From positions 2,178,091 to 2,242,090 of the forward strand of contig NZ_CM002285.1 in assembly GCF_000497445.1 (NCBI RefSeq): a DNA stretch of 64,000 nucleotides, given 5' to 3'. Below the pieces are notes generated by a model that saw only the letters and a list, made by a program, of their open reading frames with translations, made no database searches and was not told the DNA's origin. The position numbers were made by a program, and so were the translations under genes. The DNA comes from Streptomyces roseochromogenus subsp. oscitans DS 12.976 (GTDB lineage: Bacteria; Actinomycetota; Actinomycetes; Streptomycetales; Streptomycetaceae). Numbering within the stretch: the stretch's first letter is position 1; every line of letters begins with the position of its first letter. Of the stretch, positions 1 through 8,790 are shown piece after piece.

Positions 1-1018
1 CGGTCCAGCGGGCCAGGTCGCGCACCCGGGCGGCCGCGTCGGCGAGCCGTTCCTCGGGCAGTTCGCCGGAGCGTACGGCGGCCACGAGCGCGTCCCTGAG
101 CCCCAGGACCGTACCCTCGTCGCACAGTCCGCCGCCGACGCAGATGGCATCGGCGCCGGCCGCGATCGCGAGGACCACGCCGTGCTCCAGGCCGTAGGTG
201 CCGGAGATCGCGCGCATCTCCATGCCGTCGGTGACGATCAGGCCCTGGTAGCCGAGTTCGTCACGCAGCAGCTCGGTGAGGATGCGGCGGGAGAGGGTGC
301 CGGGGCGGTCCGGGTCGAGGGCGGGCACGAGGATGTGCGCGCTCATGATCGCCCGGGTGCCGGCGGCGATGGCCGCACGGAACGGGGGCAGCTCACGGGC
401 GTAGAGGGTGTCGGCGTCGACGTCGATGCGGGGTACGGCGTGGTGGGAGTCGACGTTGGTGTCGCCGTGGCCAGGGAAGTGCTTGGTGCAGGCGGCCACG
501 CCGGTGGACTGGAGGCCCTCCACCCAGGCGGCGGTGTGCCGGGCGACCAGGTCGGTGCTCGCGCCGAAGGAGCGGACGCCGATGACGGGGTTGTCGGGGT
601 TGGCGTTGACGTCGGCGGAGGGCGCCCAGTCGAAGTTGACGCCGCAGGCGGCCAGGCGCCGGCCCAGCTCGCGGGAGACGGCCCGGGTGAGGCCGGGGTC
701 GTCCACGGCTCCGAGGGCGTGGTTGCCGGGGAAGGAGGAGCCGGTGCGCACGTCGAGGCGGGTGACGTCGCCGCTCTCCTCGTCGATGGCGACCAGCAGG
801 TCGTCCCGCTCGGCCCTCAACTGGGCGGTGAGGGCGGCGACTTGGTCCTCGGTGACGACGTTGCGGCCGAACAGGGCGACGGAGGCGAGGCCCTCACCGA
901 GACGGCGGCGCACCCAGTCGGGCGCGGTGGTGCCGTCGAACCCCGGCTGGAGGACGGCGAGGGCGTCCCGGGTGAGGGTGTCAGGGCCGGTGGCGAGTGT
1001 GGTCATCGGCGGGGTCAT
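1..1018 (-). CDS. dasD: Glycoside hydrolase family 3 beta-N-acetylglucosaminidase, DasD-like (partial, runs off the left edge)
   Basis: The protein should remove terminal N-acetylglucosamine from chitobiose or muropeptides. About 339 codons are visible and the C-terminus lies outside the window. The family motif KHFPGHG, followed by DTNVDSHH, and the nucleophile-like segment IVTDGMEM are present, together with GHG/AIDEE-type barrel motifs near the N-terminus. No signal peptide is seen, so a cytoplasmic enzyme is likely. The start is set at an ATG that overlaps the stop of the permease gene in an ATGA arrangement; a second ATG lies four codons further in. It is the last visible gene of the dasABC operon, the position held by dasD in Streptomyces coelicolor. 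The family call is firm; the name dasD rests on synteny. Confidence 0.85.
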   Translation of the reverse strand, partial: MTPPMTTLATGPDTLTRDALAVLQPGFDGTTAPDWVRRRLGEGLASVALFGRNVVTEDQVAALTAQLRAERDDLLVAIDEESGDVTRLDVRTGSSFPGNHALGAVDDPGLTRAVSRELGRRLAACGVNFDWAPSADVNANPDNPVIGVRSFGASTDLVARHTAAWVEGLQSTGVAACTKHFPGHGDTNVDSHHAVPRIDVDADTLYARELPPFRAAIAAGTRAIMSAHILVPALDPDRPGTLSRRILTELLRDELGYQGLIVTDGMEMRAISGTYGLEHGVVLAIAAGADAICVGGGLCDEGTVLGLRDALVAAVRSGELPEERLADAAARVRDLARWT

Positions 1019-1845
1019 CCCTTCACGGCGCCGTCGGTCAGGCCGCTGACGGCCTTGCGTTGCAGGAAGATGAAGAGGATCAGGATGGGCAGCGCGAACA
1101 GCGACGAGGCGGCCATCGTGGCGCCCCAGTCGTCGCCGAAGGCGGTCTGGAACTGCGACAGCCACAGCGGCAGCGTCTGCTTCTCGATGTCCTTGTTGAG
1201 GATCAGGGCGAGCGGGAACTCGTTCCAGGCGGTGATGAACCCGAACAGCGAGGTGGCCATGAGGCCGGGCGCCAGCAGCGGGAAGATCACCTTGCGGAAG
1301 GCCTGCATCCGGGTGCAGCCGTCGACCATCGCCGACTCCTCCAGCTCCTTCGGCACGGCGGCGACGTAGCCGCGCAGCGTCAGGATGGTGAGGGGCAGCA
1401 CCATCATCGTGTAGAAGACGGTGAGCGGGACCAGGCTGTTGAGCATGTCGTCATCGCGGACGATCATGTAGATGGCGATGATCATGACCTCCCAGGGGGC
1501 CATCTGCGCCAGCATGAAGGTCACGATGAGCCCGCGTCGCCCCCGGAACCGCATCCGCGCCAGGGCGAACGCGGCGAACAGGGCGATGACGAGCGAGCAC
1601 AGCACCGAACAGACCGTGACGGTGACGGAGTTGAGGACCAGCGTCCAGAAGTGGTCGGCGTGGACGGCCTTCGTGAAGTGGCTGAAGGTGACGTTCGTCG
1701 GGAACCACACCGGGTTCTCGGAGATGATGTCGCCCGTGGGCTTGAAGGCCGTCGCGAACATCCAGTAGACGGGGAACACGAAGCCGGCGAAGAGGATGAC
1801 GGCGGTCGCGTTGGGCCAGATACGGCCGAAGAGCGAGCGCTTCAC
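1015..1845 (-). CDS. dasC: ABC transporter inner-membrane permease DasC
   Basis: This is a 276-residue MalG-type permease, the second membrane subunit of the DasABC importer for chitobiose and N-acetylglucosamine oligomers. Six hydrophobic segments can be seen. The cytoplasmic EAA loop is recognisable as the segment around ELEESAMVDGCTRMQAFRKV, which contacts the ATPase subunit. No ATPase is encoded here; in Streptomyces the shared MsiK ATPase usually serves such transporters. The GTG start overlaps the dasB stop as GTGA, and the stop overlaps the next start as ATGA, so translation is probably coupled. A longer open frame upstream was rejected because it only shadows dasB. Confidence 0.92.
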   Translation of the reverse strand: MKRSLFGRIWPNATAVILFAGFVFPVYWMFATAFKPTGDIISENPVWFPTNVTFSHFTKAVHADHFWTLVLNSVTVTVCSVLCSLVIALFAAFALARMRFRGRRGLIVTFMLAQMAPWEVMIIAIYMIVRDDDMLNSLVPLTVFYTMMVLPLTILTLRGYVAAVPKELEESAMVDGCTRMQAFRKVIFPLLAPGLMATSLFGFITAWNEFPLALILNKDIEKQTLPLWLSQFQTAFGDDWGATMAASSLFALPILILFIFLQRKAVSGLTDGAVKG

Positions 1846-2840
1846 AGCTCGTCCTCCTCTTGCTTGAGCACCATGCGCAGGTAGTACGAGGTGATGACGA
1901 GCAGCGCCAGGATGGTCAGGAAGGAGATCGCCGCGCCGACTCCGAAGTGCTGGTTGCCGACGCCCTCGACATAGGCGTAGATCGGCAGGGTCTCGGTGAG
2001 GCGGTCGGGGCCGCCCTCGTTGATGGCGAAGACCTGCGGGAACGCCTTGAAGACCCAGATGACCTCCAGGAAGGTCGTGGAGTAGAGGAACGGCCGCAGG
2101 AAGGGCAGGGTCACGGAGGTGAAGCTCTGCCAGGCGCCGGCGCCGTCCAGGGCGGCGGCCTCGTACAGCTCCTTGGGGATGGTGGTGGTGGCGGCGTACA
2201 GGTTGATCGCGACGAACGGGACCGACTGCCACACGATGAGCAGGATGATCACGGAGAAGGTGGAGAACTGGCTGCCCATCCAGTTGTAGTCGGCCATGGA
2301 GTGCCAGCCGAGCTTGTCCAGGACCCAGTTGACGACGCCGAAGCGCTGGGCGAACAGCCACTGGTAGACGGTGGTGGCCGCGATGTAGGGCATGGCCCAG
2401 GCGAGGACGAGGCCCACCAGGAGCGTGAGCCGCATCTTCTTGCCGAGGCGGGCCAGCAGCAGCCCGATCAGGGTGCCGAACACCATGATCAGGACGACGT
2501 TGGCGGCGGTGAAGAAGACCGAGCGCTCGACGACCTTCCAGAAGTCCGAACCGGTCAGGACTTTCCTGTAGTTGTCGACGCCGTTCCACTCGGTGAGGTG
2601 CTGGATGAGCTGCCGCGGGTTGAGGTTCTGGAACGACAGCATGCCGTTCTTGACCAGGGGCCAGCCGAGCAGGACCACTGTGGCCAGCAGTGCGGGCAGC
2701 AGGAGCAGGTAGGGGGCGGCTACGCCGCGGCGGGACGGGGACCCGGAGTCACGGTCCGCACCCCGCGGCGGCCCCGGTATCCGGGCCTTGCGGACAGCGG
2801 GCTCCCCGGCCGTGTCCGTGCCTTCGGTCTGCACTGACAT
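1842..2840 (-). CDS. dasB: ABC transporter inner-membrane permease DasB
   Basis: This 332-residue MalF-type permease has a long charged N-terminal tail, then six or so membrane spans. The EAA motif is visible around LYEAAALDGAGAWQSF. It pairs with DasC to form the channel of the chito-oligosaccharide importer. The start chosen is the ATG giving MSVQTEGTD, because a GGAAGAG stretch lies about ten bases upstream; the longer frame runs into the intergenic hairpins. It lies about 100 bases after dasA and a strong stem-loop separates the two, which probably lowers permease levels relative to the binding protein. Confidence 0.92.
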   Translation of the reverse strand: MSVQTEGTDTAGEPAVRKARIPGPPRGADRDSGSPSRRGVAAPYLLLLPALLATVVLLGWPLVKNGMLSFQNLNPRQLIQHLTEWNGVDNYRKVLTGSDFWKVVERSVFFTAANVVLIMVFGTLIGLLLARLGKKMRLTLLVGLVLAWAMPYIAATTVYQWLFAQRFGVVNWVLDKLGWHSMADYNWMGSQFSTFSVIILLIVWQSVPFVAINLYAATTTIPKELYEAAALDGAGAWQSFTSVTLPFLRPFLYSTTFLEVIWVFKAFPQVFAINEGGPDRLTETLPIYAYVEGVGNQHFGVGAAISFLTILALLVITSYYLRMVLKQEEDEL

Positions 2841-2870
2841 GAATTGCCATCTCTTCCGTGGCCGTACGAA

Positions 2871-2932
2871 CTCCGTGTGCCGTACGTGCGGACGGCACAC
2901 GGAGCCGGGGGCGCCCGTCGTGGCACCCCCGG
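2871..2932 (-). terminator. Intergenic hairpin pair between dasA and dasB (attenuator or mRNA stabiliser)
   Basis: A perfect 13-bp stem is formed by CTCCGTGTGCCGT (2871-2883) and ACGGCACACGGAG (2892-2904) with an 8-nt loop. A second stem follows directly, CCGGGGG (2905-2911) with CCCCCGG (2926-2932). No U-run follows. Such elements after binding-protein genes commonly cause partial termination or protect the upstream mRNA; that role is inferred here. Confidence 0.7.
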
Positions 2933-2939
2933 CGGGTCA

Positions 2940-4220
2940 TCAGTTCTGCTGGGCCAGGCGCTTGTTGATCTCGCCCTCGACGTCCTTGGCGGCCGCCGCC
3001 GGGTCCTTGCCGGTGAGCACCGCGGTCATGTAGGACTTGATCGGGTTCGGGGTGTTCTCCACCGCGGCCCACGCGGGGATCAGCGGAGTGGTGCCACCCC
3101 CCGCGGCGGCGGGCGCGGCGGCCTCGGCGGCGGGGTTGCCCTTGACGTTGCCCTCCAGGGACGTCTTGTTCGGGACGATGCCGCTGAGCTTGGCCAGTTC
3201 GCCCTCGTACTGGTCGGACAGGGCGACCTTCAGGAACTCCTTGGCCAGGGACTGCTTCTTGCTGTTCTGGGCGACGGCGAGGTTGGAGCCGCCGAGGAAG
3301 ACACCCTCGGGCTTGTCGGCGGTGGCGCCGGGGATGGTGAAGTAGCCGAGGTCCTTCTCGATGGACTTGTCGGCCTGGATGGCGGTGGCGGCCTCCCAGC
3401 CCATGCCGATGAACGCGCCGGTCTTGCCCTTGGCGAAGATCGTGGCCTGCTGCGGGGTGGCCTCGTCCTTGTCCTTGGGTGCCTTGGAGTAGGAGGCGTA
3501 CTTCTTGTAGGTCTCCATGGCCGCGGCGACCTTCGGGTCGGCGAGGTTGGAGACGTACTTGTCGCCCTGCTTCTTCACCAGGTCGCCGCCCTGGCCGATG
3601 ATCAGGCCGTCGAGGAAGTACCAGTTCTGGCCCGGCAGGTAGAGCGGCTCGGCGTCGGTCTTCTTGCCGATGGTGTCGAGGTCCTTGAAGAACTCGTCGC
3701 GGGTCTTCGGGGTGGACGTGATGCCGGCCTTCGCCCAGATCGCCTTGTTGTAGATGACGACGCGGTTGGCGAAGTACCAGGGCGCGGCGTACTGCTTGCC
3801 CTCGTACACGGAGGACTGGGAGACCGACGGCGTCCAGTCGGCGCCGATGTCCTTCTTGACGTCGGCGAGGTCGGCGAGGCCGCCGGTGGCCGCGTAGGCG
3901 GGGGTCTGGGTGTTGCCGACCTCCAGGACGTCCGGCGGGTTGTCCTCGGAGAGGGCGGTGGTGATCTTCTGCTGGATCCCGTCCCACTTCTGGATCTCGA
4001 ACTTCACCTTCGCGCCGGTCTTCTTCTCGAAGGCGGCCTGGACGTCCTTCGTCCACTGCGGCGGCGCGGAGCCGTCCATGGTCCAGACCGTCAGCGTCTG
4101 GCCCTTCCAGCTGTCCGGTCCCGCGTCCTTGCCGCTGTCCTTGCCGCTGTTTCCGCCACACGCCGCAACGGAGACCATCATGCCCGCGATCGTGATCGCG
4201 GCAGCGAGCTTGCGCTTCAC
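2940..4220 (-). CDS. dasA: Chitobiose/N-acetylglucosamine-binding lipoprotein DasA
   Basis: This 426-residue solute-binding protein starts with a lipoprotein signal peptide: positive residues MKRK, a hydrophobic stretch, then the lipobox VAAC at about residues 18-21. The mature part follows the family-1 extracellular binding protein pattern, with GQTLTVWTMDGS near the start and GNTQTPAYAATGGLADL in the first lobe. The N-terminus and ligand-site segments closely resemble S. coelicolor DasA as remembered. The gene is divergent from dasR and shares its operator-rich upstream region, so DasR repression relieved by glucosamine-6-phosphate is expected. A C-terminal Ala/Gly-rich stretch is a local oddity. 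Confidence 0.93.
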   Translation of the reverse strand: MKRKLAAAITIAGMMVSVAACGGNSGKDSGKDAGPDSWKGQTLTVWTMDGSAPPQWTKDVQAAFEKKTGAKVKFEIQKWDGIQQKITTALSEDNPPDVLEVGNTQTPAYAATGGLADLADVKKDIGADWTPSVSQSSVYEGKQYAAPWYFANRVVIYNKAIWAKAGITSTPKTRDEFFKDLDTIGKKTDAEPLYLPGQNWYFLDGLIIGQGGDLVKKQGDKYVSNLADPKVAAAMETYKKYASYSKAPKDKDEATPQQATIFAKGKTGAFIGMGWEAATAIQADKSIEKDLGYFTIPGATADKPEGVFLGGSNLAVAQNSKKQSLAKEFLKVALSDQYEGELAKLSGIVPNKTSLEGNVKGNPAAEAAAPAAAGGGTTPLIPAWAAVENTPNPIKSYMTAVLTGKDPAAAAKDVEGEINKRLAQQN

Positions 4221-4313
4221 GCCACCCTCCTCAGGGATGCCTCTAACCCCCCACGCCCTCGGCGGTGACCTGCGTACGACGCTGTTGCACGTAGGGCTCG
4301 GGACCTGGCCACT

Positions 4314-4329
4314 AATGGTGTAGACCAGT
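4314..4329. promoter_or_regulatory. DasR operator (dre) 1
   Basis: The 16-mer AATGGTGTAGACCAGT matches the known dre consensus ACTGGTCTAGACCAGT at 14 of 16 positions. It lies about 94 bases upstream of the dasA start and is the best of three sites in this intergenic region. Confidence 0.85.
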
Positions 4330-4338
4330 ACGGTGGAG

Positions 4339-4354
4339 CTTGGCCTAGACCTTT
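4339..4354. promoter_or_regulatory. DasR operator (dre) 2, weaker
   Basis: CTTGGCCTAGACCTTT keeps the TGG.CTAGACC core and matches the dre consensus at 11 of 16 positions. It starts 25 bases after dre 1, close enough for both to act on the dasA promoter. Confidence 0.65.
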
Positions 4355-4476
4355 CAGGGTGTCAAGGGTGGTCCTGGACGGCGATTGCGGCCGTTACGAG
4401 AACGTCACCGGAGCGCGTCCGTCCGGATCCGCCCCTTTCGCCCGGGCGTCCGGCTGGACCGTACCCGCGGCAGCGA

Positions 4477-4492
4477 GTTGGACTAGACCATA
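4477..4492. promoter_or_regulatory. DasR operator (dre) 3, next to dasR
   Basis: GTTGGACTAGACCATA keeps the TGG.CTAGACCA core and matches 11 of 16 consensus positions. It lies about 52 bases before the dasR start, a position that suits autoregulation. Confidence 0.7.
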
Positions 4493-4544
4493 GAGCAGTT
4501 GGTCGCTATAACGGGAGACCGTCGACACAGCCGGGAAGGCAGGC

Positions 4545-5330
4545 ATGACCACCGACGTCAGCAGCGCCCAGCCGCACAGAGGGGCGTCCGGCCGCACCGC
4601 GCGCGTGCCGAAGTACTACCGGATCAAACAGCGACTGCTCGCCATGGCCGAGGAGCTGCAGCCCGGCTCGGCCATGCCGGCCGAGCGGCTGCTCGCCGTC
4701 CGCTTCGACACCTCCCGGACCACCATCCGGCAGGCGCTGCAGGAACTGGTCGGCGAGGGCCGCCTCGACCGGATCCAGGGCAAGGGCACCTTCGTCGCCC
4801 AGCCCAAGCTGTACCGCACGCTCCAGCTCACCTCGCACACCGAGGACATGCGCGCGCAGGGGCTCACGCCCGCCTCACAGGTGCTGGACGTCGGGGAGGT
4901 ACCGGCCGACGAGCGGCTCGCGGGCCTGCTCGGCATCGGGATCGGCGAACGGGTGCTGCGCATCGAGCGGCTGCGGCTGGCCAGCGGCGACCCCATGGCG
5001 ATCGAGACGACCCATCTCTCCACGCGCCGCTTTCCCGGTCTGCGTGCTTCCCTGGCCACGTACCCCTCGCTGTACACCGCGCTCGCCGAGGTGTACGGCG
5101 TCCATCTCGCGGAGGCCGACGAGACCATCGAGACCTCGCTGTCGACGCCGCGCGAGGCGCAGCTGCTCGCCACGGACGTGGGGTTGCCGATGCTGTTGCT
5201 GTCCCGGCATTCGCGGGACGCGGAGGGGAGGCCGGTGGAGTGGGTACGGTCGGTGTACCGGGGGTCGCGCTACAAGTTCGTGGCCGCGTTGCGCCGTCCG
5301 GCGGGGGGAGCGGTGGTACGGCGGGGGTAG
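4545..5330 (+). CDS. dasR: GntR/HutC-family regulator DasR
   Basis: This 261-residue protein has an N-terminal winged helix-turn-helix (about residues 25-90; [17 protein letters not shown] is the recognition region, followed by the GKGTFV wing) and a C-terminal UTRA effector domain (about residues 100-250). The segment [17 protein letters not shown] near the end is typical of DasR. In Streptomyces, DasR represses GlcNAc uptake, chitinase and antibiotic genes and is released by glucosamine-6-phosphate. Its position divergent from dasA, with dre sites between, supports the name. The start ATG follows GGGAAGGCAGG. The extreme C-terminus (Gly/Arg-rich) is slightly longer than I expect for the family. 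Confidence 0.92.
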   Translation: MTTDVSSAQPHRGASGRTARVPKYYRIKQRLLAMAEELQPGSAMPAERLLAVRFDTSRTTIRQALQELVGEGRLDRIQGKGTFVAQPKLYRTLQLTSHTEDMRAQGLTPASQVLDVGEVPADERLAGLLGIGIGERVLRIERLRLASGDPMAIETTHLSTRRFPGLRASLATYPSLYTALAEVYGVHLAEADETIETSLSTPREAQLLATDVGLPMLLLSRHSRDAEGRPVEWVRSVYRGSRYKFVAALRRPAGGAVVRRG

Positions 5331-5588
5331 TGCCGTCAGCCCGGGACCGCCGTCTCCACCCAGCTCTATCCAGCGGCGTACCGCGCGAGCAGTCCGTCGT
5401 CGAGCAGTGAGCCGGGCAGACGACGTGGGCGAGGACCGTGGGGCCCTCGTGCACCACGCCGCCGTCGACGGTGACTGTTCCGGCTCTTCTGCTTCCTGTG
5501 GCTCACCGTGCTCACCTCTGCCTGGCGCCCGTCACCGGGAACGCCACCCACGCAGGAGGCTGCACAACTACCGGAGCTGCGCTGTCTG
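5331..5588. other. Gene-free stretch after dasR
   Basis: Only short open frames with no recognisable family are present. It may be decayed coding DNA joined to the broken thioesterase that follows, but nothing can be assigned. Confidence 0.5.
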
Positions 5589-5795
5589 TCATGGCGGGCG
5601 GCCGGGCGGGGTGACGGTCCGCGGGGCGATGTCCGGCGGCAGCAGCCGTTCCCAGTCGCGGTGGATGATGGCGCCGCTGCCCGCGTGGGGCAGCGGGAAC
5701 AGCCGGATCGAGGTGTCGGGCGCGGGCTCCACGGGGTGGAACCAGTGCCCCTCGCCGGGCATCTGACTGTCCGGAGTGCCGATGGCGGTGGTCAC
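5589..5795 (-). pseudogene. Truncated type II thioesterase (N-terminal fragment)
   Basis: The 68-codon frame keeps the start of an RifR-like alpha/beta-hydrolase: TSIRLFPLPHAGSGA corresponds to the first strand and oxyanion region of type II thioesterases, followed by a segment ending near the PPGRPP that normally lies around residue 60. It then hits a stop, so the Ser-His-Asp catalytic residues are missing. The GTG start overlaps the stop of the oxidoreductase gene as GTGA, so the two were once a translationally coupled pair. Type II thioesterases edit PKS or NRPS lines, which fits the other fragments nearby. Confidence 0.65.
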
Positions 5796-6805
5796 GGTTG
5801 ATTGCTCCCGACGGTGGTGGACGGGCCGAGGGCGCGTACCGCGGGCAGCAGCACCTCGGCGATCTCCTTCAACTGGGGCTCGGATTCGAGGGATCCGATC
5901 CGTACGACCAGGTGCCGGGCGCCGGCCCGGACGTAGCCGCCGAGCCACTCGGCGCACTTCTCGGCGCTGCCCCAGGCGTAGGCCTGGATGCCGCTCATCT
6001 GCTCCAGGGAGCGGCCGTAGTAGTGGCTGATGTAGTGCTCCAGTTCGGCCTTGGCGGCCGATTCACTGCTGTTCACGGTGACCGTGGCGTACAGCGCGGG
6101 GGTCACCGTGCGGCCCGCCTCCGCGGCGAGTTCGGCGATACGGCGGCGGGCGCGGGCGTAGGCGTCGACGTCCGGGAGGAAGGGGAGCCAGCCGTCGTAG
6201 CGGGTCGCCGCGCGGGCGAGGACCTTGGGGGTGTCGCTGCCGGCCAGCCAGAGCGGGGGGCCGCCGGGCACCGCCGGTACGGGGAGCCGGTCCAGGTGTT
6301 CCGCCTGCCAGAACTTTCCCTCGAACCCGGTGGGCTCGCCGTCCTCGCCCGAGCGCCAGGCCGTGCGCCACAGTGCGGTGATCTCGTCCAGGCGGCCGAC
6401 GCGCCCCTGGAAGGGGGCGCCGACCGACGCGAACTCCTCCTCGGTCTCGGCCAAGGGGAAGCCCGAGCCGAGGCCCAGGATCAGCCTGTCGGCGGCGACA
6501 TGGCTGAGGCTCGTGATCATGTTGGCGCCGATGAGGGGGTGGCGCAGGGCCGGGGTGAGGGCGGCCGTGCCGACGGTGATGCGGCGGGTGGCCGCCGCCG
6601 CGGCCGACAGGACGATCAGGGGGTCCAGGCGGGGGCGGGCGGTGAGGGAGTCTCCGGCCCACAGGGAGTCGAACCCGAGGGCTTCGGCCTGGCGGGCGAA
6701 GTCGAGCAGGGGGCGCGCCGCGTAGCTGCCCTTGATCGCCTGTTCGCGGGTGGGCAGCTGGATTCCGATACGCAGGGCCTCCGCGTTCACGGTCAAGCCG
6801 TTCAT
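5792..6805 (-). CDS. LLM-class (luciferase-like) flavin- or F420-dependent oxidoreductase
   Basis: The 337-residue protein has a luciferase-like TIM barrel: an N-terminal RIGIQLPTREQ strand, GFDSLWAGDSL, the RITVGTAALTPALRHP segment, and LILGLGSGFPLAETEEEF, which is the cofactor-binding region. The family reduces or oxygenates diverse substrates using FMN or F420; the substrate is unknown. The ATG start, two bases after the stop of a broken ligase frame and preceded by GGGAAGAG, is preferred over a TTG two codons upstream. It is the only intact gene among thioesterase, ligase and ketoreductase fragments, so it is probably the survivor of a biosynthetic cluster. Confidence 0.8.
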   Translation of the reverse strand: MNGLTVNAEALRIGIQLPTREQAIKGSYAARPLLDFARQAEALGFDSLWAGDSLTARPRLDPLIVLSAAAAATRRITVGTAALTPALRHPLIGANMITSLSHVAADRLILGLGSGFPLAETEEEFASVGAPFQGRVGRLDEITALWRTAWRSGEDGEPTGFEGKFWQAEHLDRLPVPAVPGGPPLWLAGSDTPKVLARAATRYDGWLPFLPDVDAYARARRRIAELAAEAGRTVTPALYATVTVNSSESAAKAELEHYISHYYGRSLEQMSGIQAYAWGSAEKCAEWLGGYVRAGARHLVVRIGSLESEPQLKEIAEVLLPAVRALGPSTTVGSNQP

Positions 6806-6807
6806 GA

Positions 6808-7030
6808 TCAAATCTCTTCCCCTGGGTGACTTTGATGCACCGTCATAATGCGTGGCCCAGCGGCTCCCTGGGGGGTGTTGTCAGTACCCCGCACCGCGCG
6901 GCGCAGGATCTTGCCGGGCGGGTTGCGGGGCAGGGAGTCCGTGAAGTGGTACGTGCCCGGGATCTTGTGGTCGGCGATACGGCCGCGCGGAGAGAGCAGG
7001 AGTTCCCGGGGCCTGGCCGACGTGCCGGGG
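6808..7030 (-). pseudogene. C-terminal fragment of an acyl-CoA/AMP ligase
   Basis: The reading frame ends with GRIADHKIPGTYHFTDSLPR, then NPPGKILRR. This is the C-terminal subdomain of ANL adenylating enzymes, including the catalytic lysine in the GK motif. The large N-terminal domain is absent, and the sequence upstream changes frame into unrelated residues. It is therefore a remnant; its stop lies two bases from the oxidoreductase start, which suggests a former operon. Confidence 0.7.
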
Positions 7031-7059
7031 CGGAGGACAGATGTTCTGCCCGAGCGGCG

Positions 7060-7240
7060 CGGAGACCTCATCGGTGGCCCGGCCGCTCCGGCTGGCCGGG
7101 GTCAGGTGCCGGGCGCCGGGGGCGGCCGGCCTGCGGGCGGTGACCAGGCCGAGGGCGCCGAGCCCGCCGGTGACCAGGTAGGTGTGGTCGGCGCGGAGTC
7201 CGCTGGGCCCTGTCGTCACACTCGCGTCGTCCGCCCGGAG
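7060..7240 (-). pseudogene. Ketoreductase (KR) domain fragment of a modular polyketide synthase
   Basis: One minus-strand frame reads HTYLVTGGLGALGLVTARR and then GARHLTPASRSG. This is the NADPH-binding TGGxGxLG strand and the adjacent strand typical of PKS KR domains. Nothing before or after continues as a PKS, so this is a short relic. It lies just upstream of the ligase fragment. Confidence 0.65.
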
Positions 7241-7263
7241 GACGGCTGCGTGCCCGCCGCGAT

Positions 7264-7306
7264 GGGGTGCCCCCGCGCGAGCCCTGTTCGAGCGTGGGGG
7301 AGGCTC
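7264..7306. repeat. Streptomyces-type interspersed GC-rich repeat, copy 1
   Basis: The element starts GGGGTGCCCCCGCGCGAG and ends CGAGCGTGGGGGAGG. Such G-run/C-run elements are scattered in Streptomyces intergenic DNA. A second related copy begins 23 bases later. Confidence 0.6.
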
Positions 7307-7328
7307 ATGTCTCTGTAGGTGCGTGCTC

Positions 7329-7380
7329 TGGGGGTCCCCCCGGCCGAAGGCCGGCGGCGAGTGGGGGCACCTCCCACACC
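7329..7380. repeat. Streptomyces-type interspersed GC-rich repeat, copy 2
   Basis: GGGGGTCCCCCCGGCC pairs with the following GGCCGG and leads to GAGTGGGGGCACCTCCC. The same opening and closing blocks recur at 53911-53950 inside a coding region. A hairpin is likely. Confidence 0.65.
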
Positions 7381-7467
7381 CTTGAGGAAGTGGGAGAGGG
7401 AGTTTGACGACAGGGCCTGGCGGCCCGGCGCGGGCGTGTGTTCGGCCGCTCGGCGGGGAACCGTCCC

Positions 7468-7983
<516 letters not shown>

Positions 7984-8127
7984 TCATGGAAGCGTCCGGG
8001 AGTTGTCCGGGTGTTGTCACGCTTCACGACGCGCGGTTCCGGGGCGTTCACGGCGAGAGCATGGTCTGGGTATGACGGGCGGCGGCCGCACCCGCCGGCC
8101 CCTCACATCCCGCTGTGGAGGTGCGCC

Positions 8128-8322
8128 ATGTGCTCCAACCAGTCCTCGTGCCCCGCGTCCGGCCCCGCCCCGCGGCACCCGGTGGCCGCCCATCCCGAGC
8201 AGGGCTGGACCTTGCTGTGCGACGGCTCGATCGTCTTCGACGACAGCGGCGAACTGCACCCGGACGGCAGCGTGATCCCGCCGTGCCGGGTACCGGCGGA
8301 CCGGCCCGCGCTGGCGGTCTGA
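8128..8322 (+). CDS. Small DUF5999-family protein
   Basis: The 64-residue protein has the family layout: MCSNQSSCPASG at the start with two cysteines, a central HPEQGWTLLCDGSIVFDDSGE, then LHPDGSVIPPCR. DUF5999 proteins are short actinobacterial proteins of unknown role; the conserved cysteines might bind metal, which is a guess. The ATG is preceded by GGAGGTGCGCC. The longer open frame upstream does not look coding. Confidence 0.8.
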   Translation: MCSNQSSCPASGPAPRHPVAAHPEQGWTLLCDGSIVFDDSGELHPDGSVIPPCRVPADRPALAV

Positions 8323-8391
8323 CCGCCGCCGCCCACGACGGCGGTACGGCGAGCCCGCGGCGCCCAGCACGGTACGACGAACGCGCTCGGC

Positions 8392-8790
8392 CTACGGCAG
8401 CACCGCGAAACCGTCCAGCTCCACCAGTGCCTGCTGGTCCCACAGCCGTACGACCTCCAGGACCGCCATCGCCGGATAGTTACGTCCCGCCGACTCCCGC
8501 CAGATGCGGCCGAGTTGTCCGGCGTGGGTGCGGTACGCGGCGACGTCCGTGGCGTAGACGGTGACCCGGGCGAGGTCGGCGGGGGTGCCGCCGGCCGCGC
8601 GCAGGGCCGCGAGGAGGTTGCCGAGGGCCCGCTCGAACTGCTCGGGGAGCGTGTCGCCGACAACCTTGCCGTCGGCGTCGAGGGCGGTCTGCCCGGCGAG
8701 GAACACCACGCGGGAGCCGGAGGCGACGACGGCGTGCGAGAAGCCCGTGGGCGGGGACAGCTCGGGCGGGTTGACGCGCTCGGTCGTCAT
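8392..8790 (-). CDS. RidA family (YjgF/YER057c) reactive-imine deaminase
   Basis: This 132-residue RidA-like protein shows VVFLAGQTALDADGKVV near the start, the central FERALGNLLAALRAAGGTPADLARVTVY, and AVLEVVRLWDQQALVELDGFAVL at the end. The family hydrolyses enamine/imine intermediates to ketones plus ammonia. The start overlaps the stop of the acyl-CoA dehydrogenase gene as ATGA, so they are co-translated. In a 2-aminobenzoyl-CoA pathway an enamine is formed after ring reduction, so a dedicated deaminase fits well; RidA-like genes accompany this pathway in Azoarcus. The substrate is inferred from context. Confidence 0.85.
   Translation of the reverse strand: MTTERVNPPELSPPTGFSHAVVASGSRVVFLAGQTALDADGKVVGDTLPEQFERALGNLLAALRAAGGTPADLARVTVYATDVAAYRTHAGQLGRIWRESAGRNYPAMAVLEVVRLWDQQALVELDGFAVLP

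Noticed and set aside
182..1369. Long plus-strand open frame at the left end
   Set aside because: It is the antisense shadow of the GH3 and dasC genes; the minus strand has clear family motifs and the plus frame does not.
5331..5588. Minus-strand frame ending SLLDDGLLARYAAG
   Set aside because: It is short, Arg-rich upstream and matches no family I recognise; kept only as gene-free DNA.
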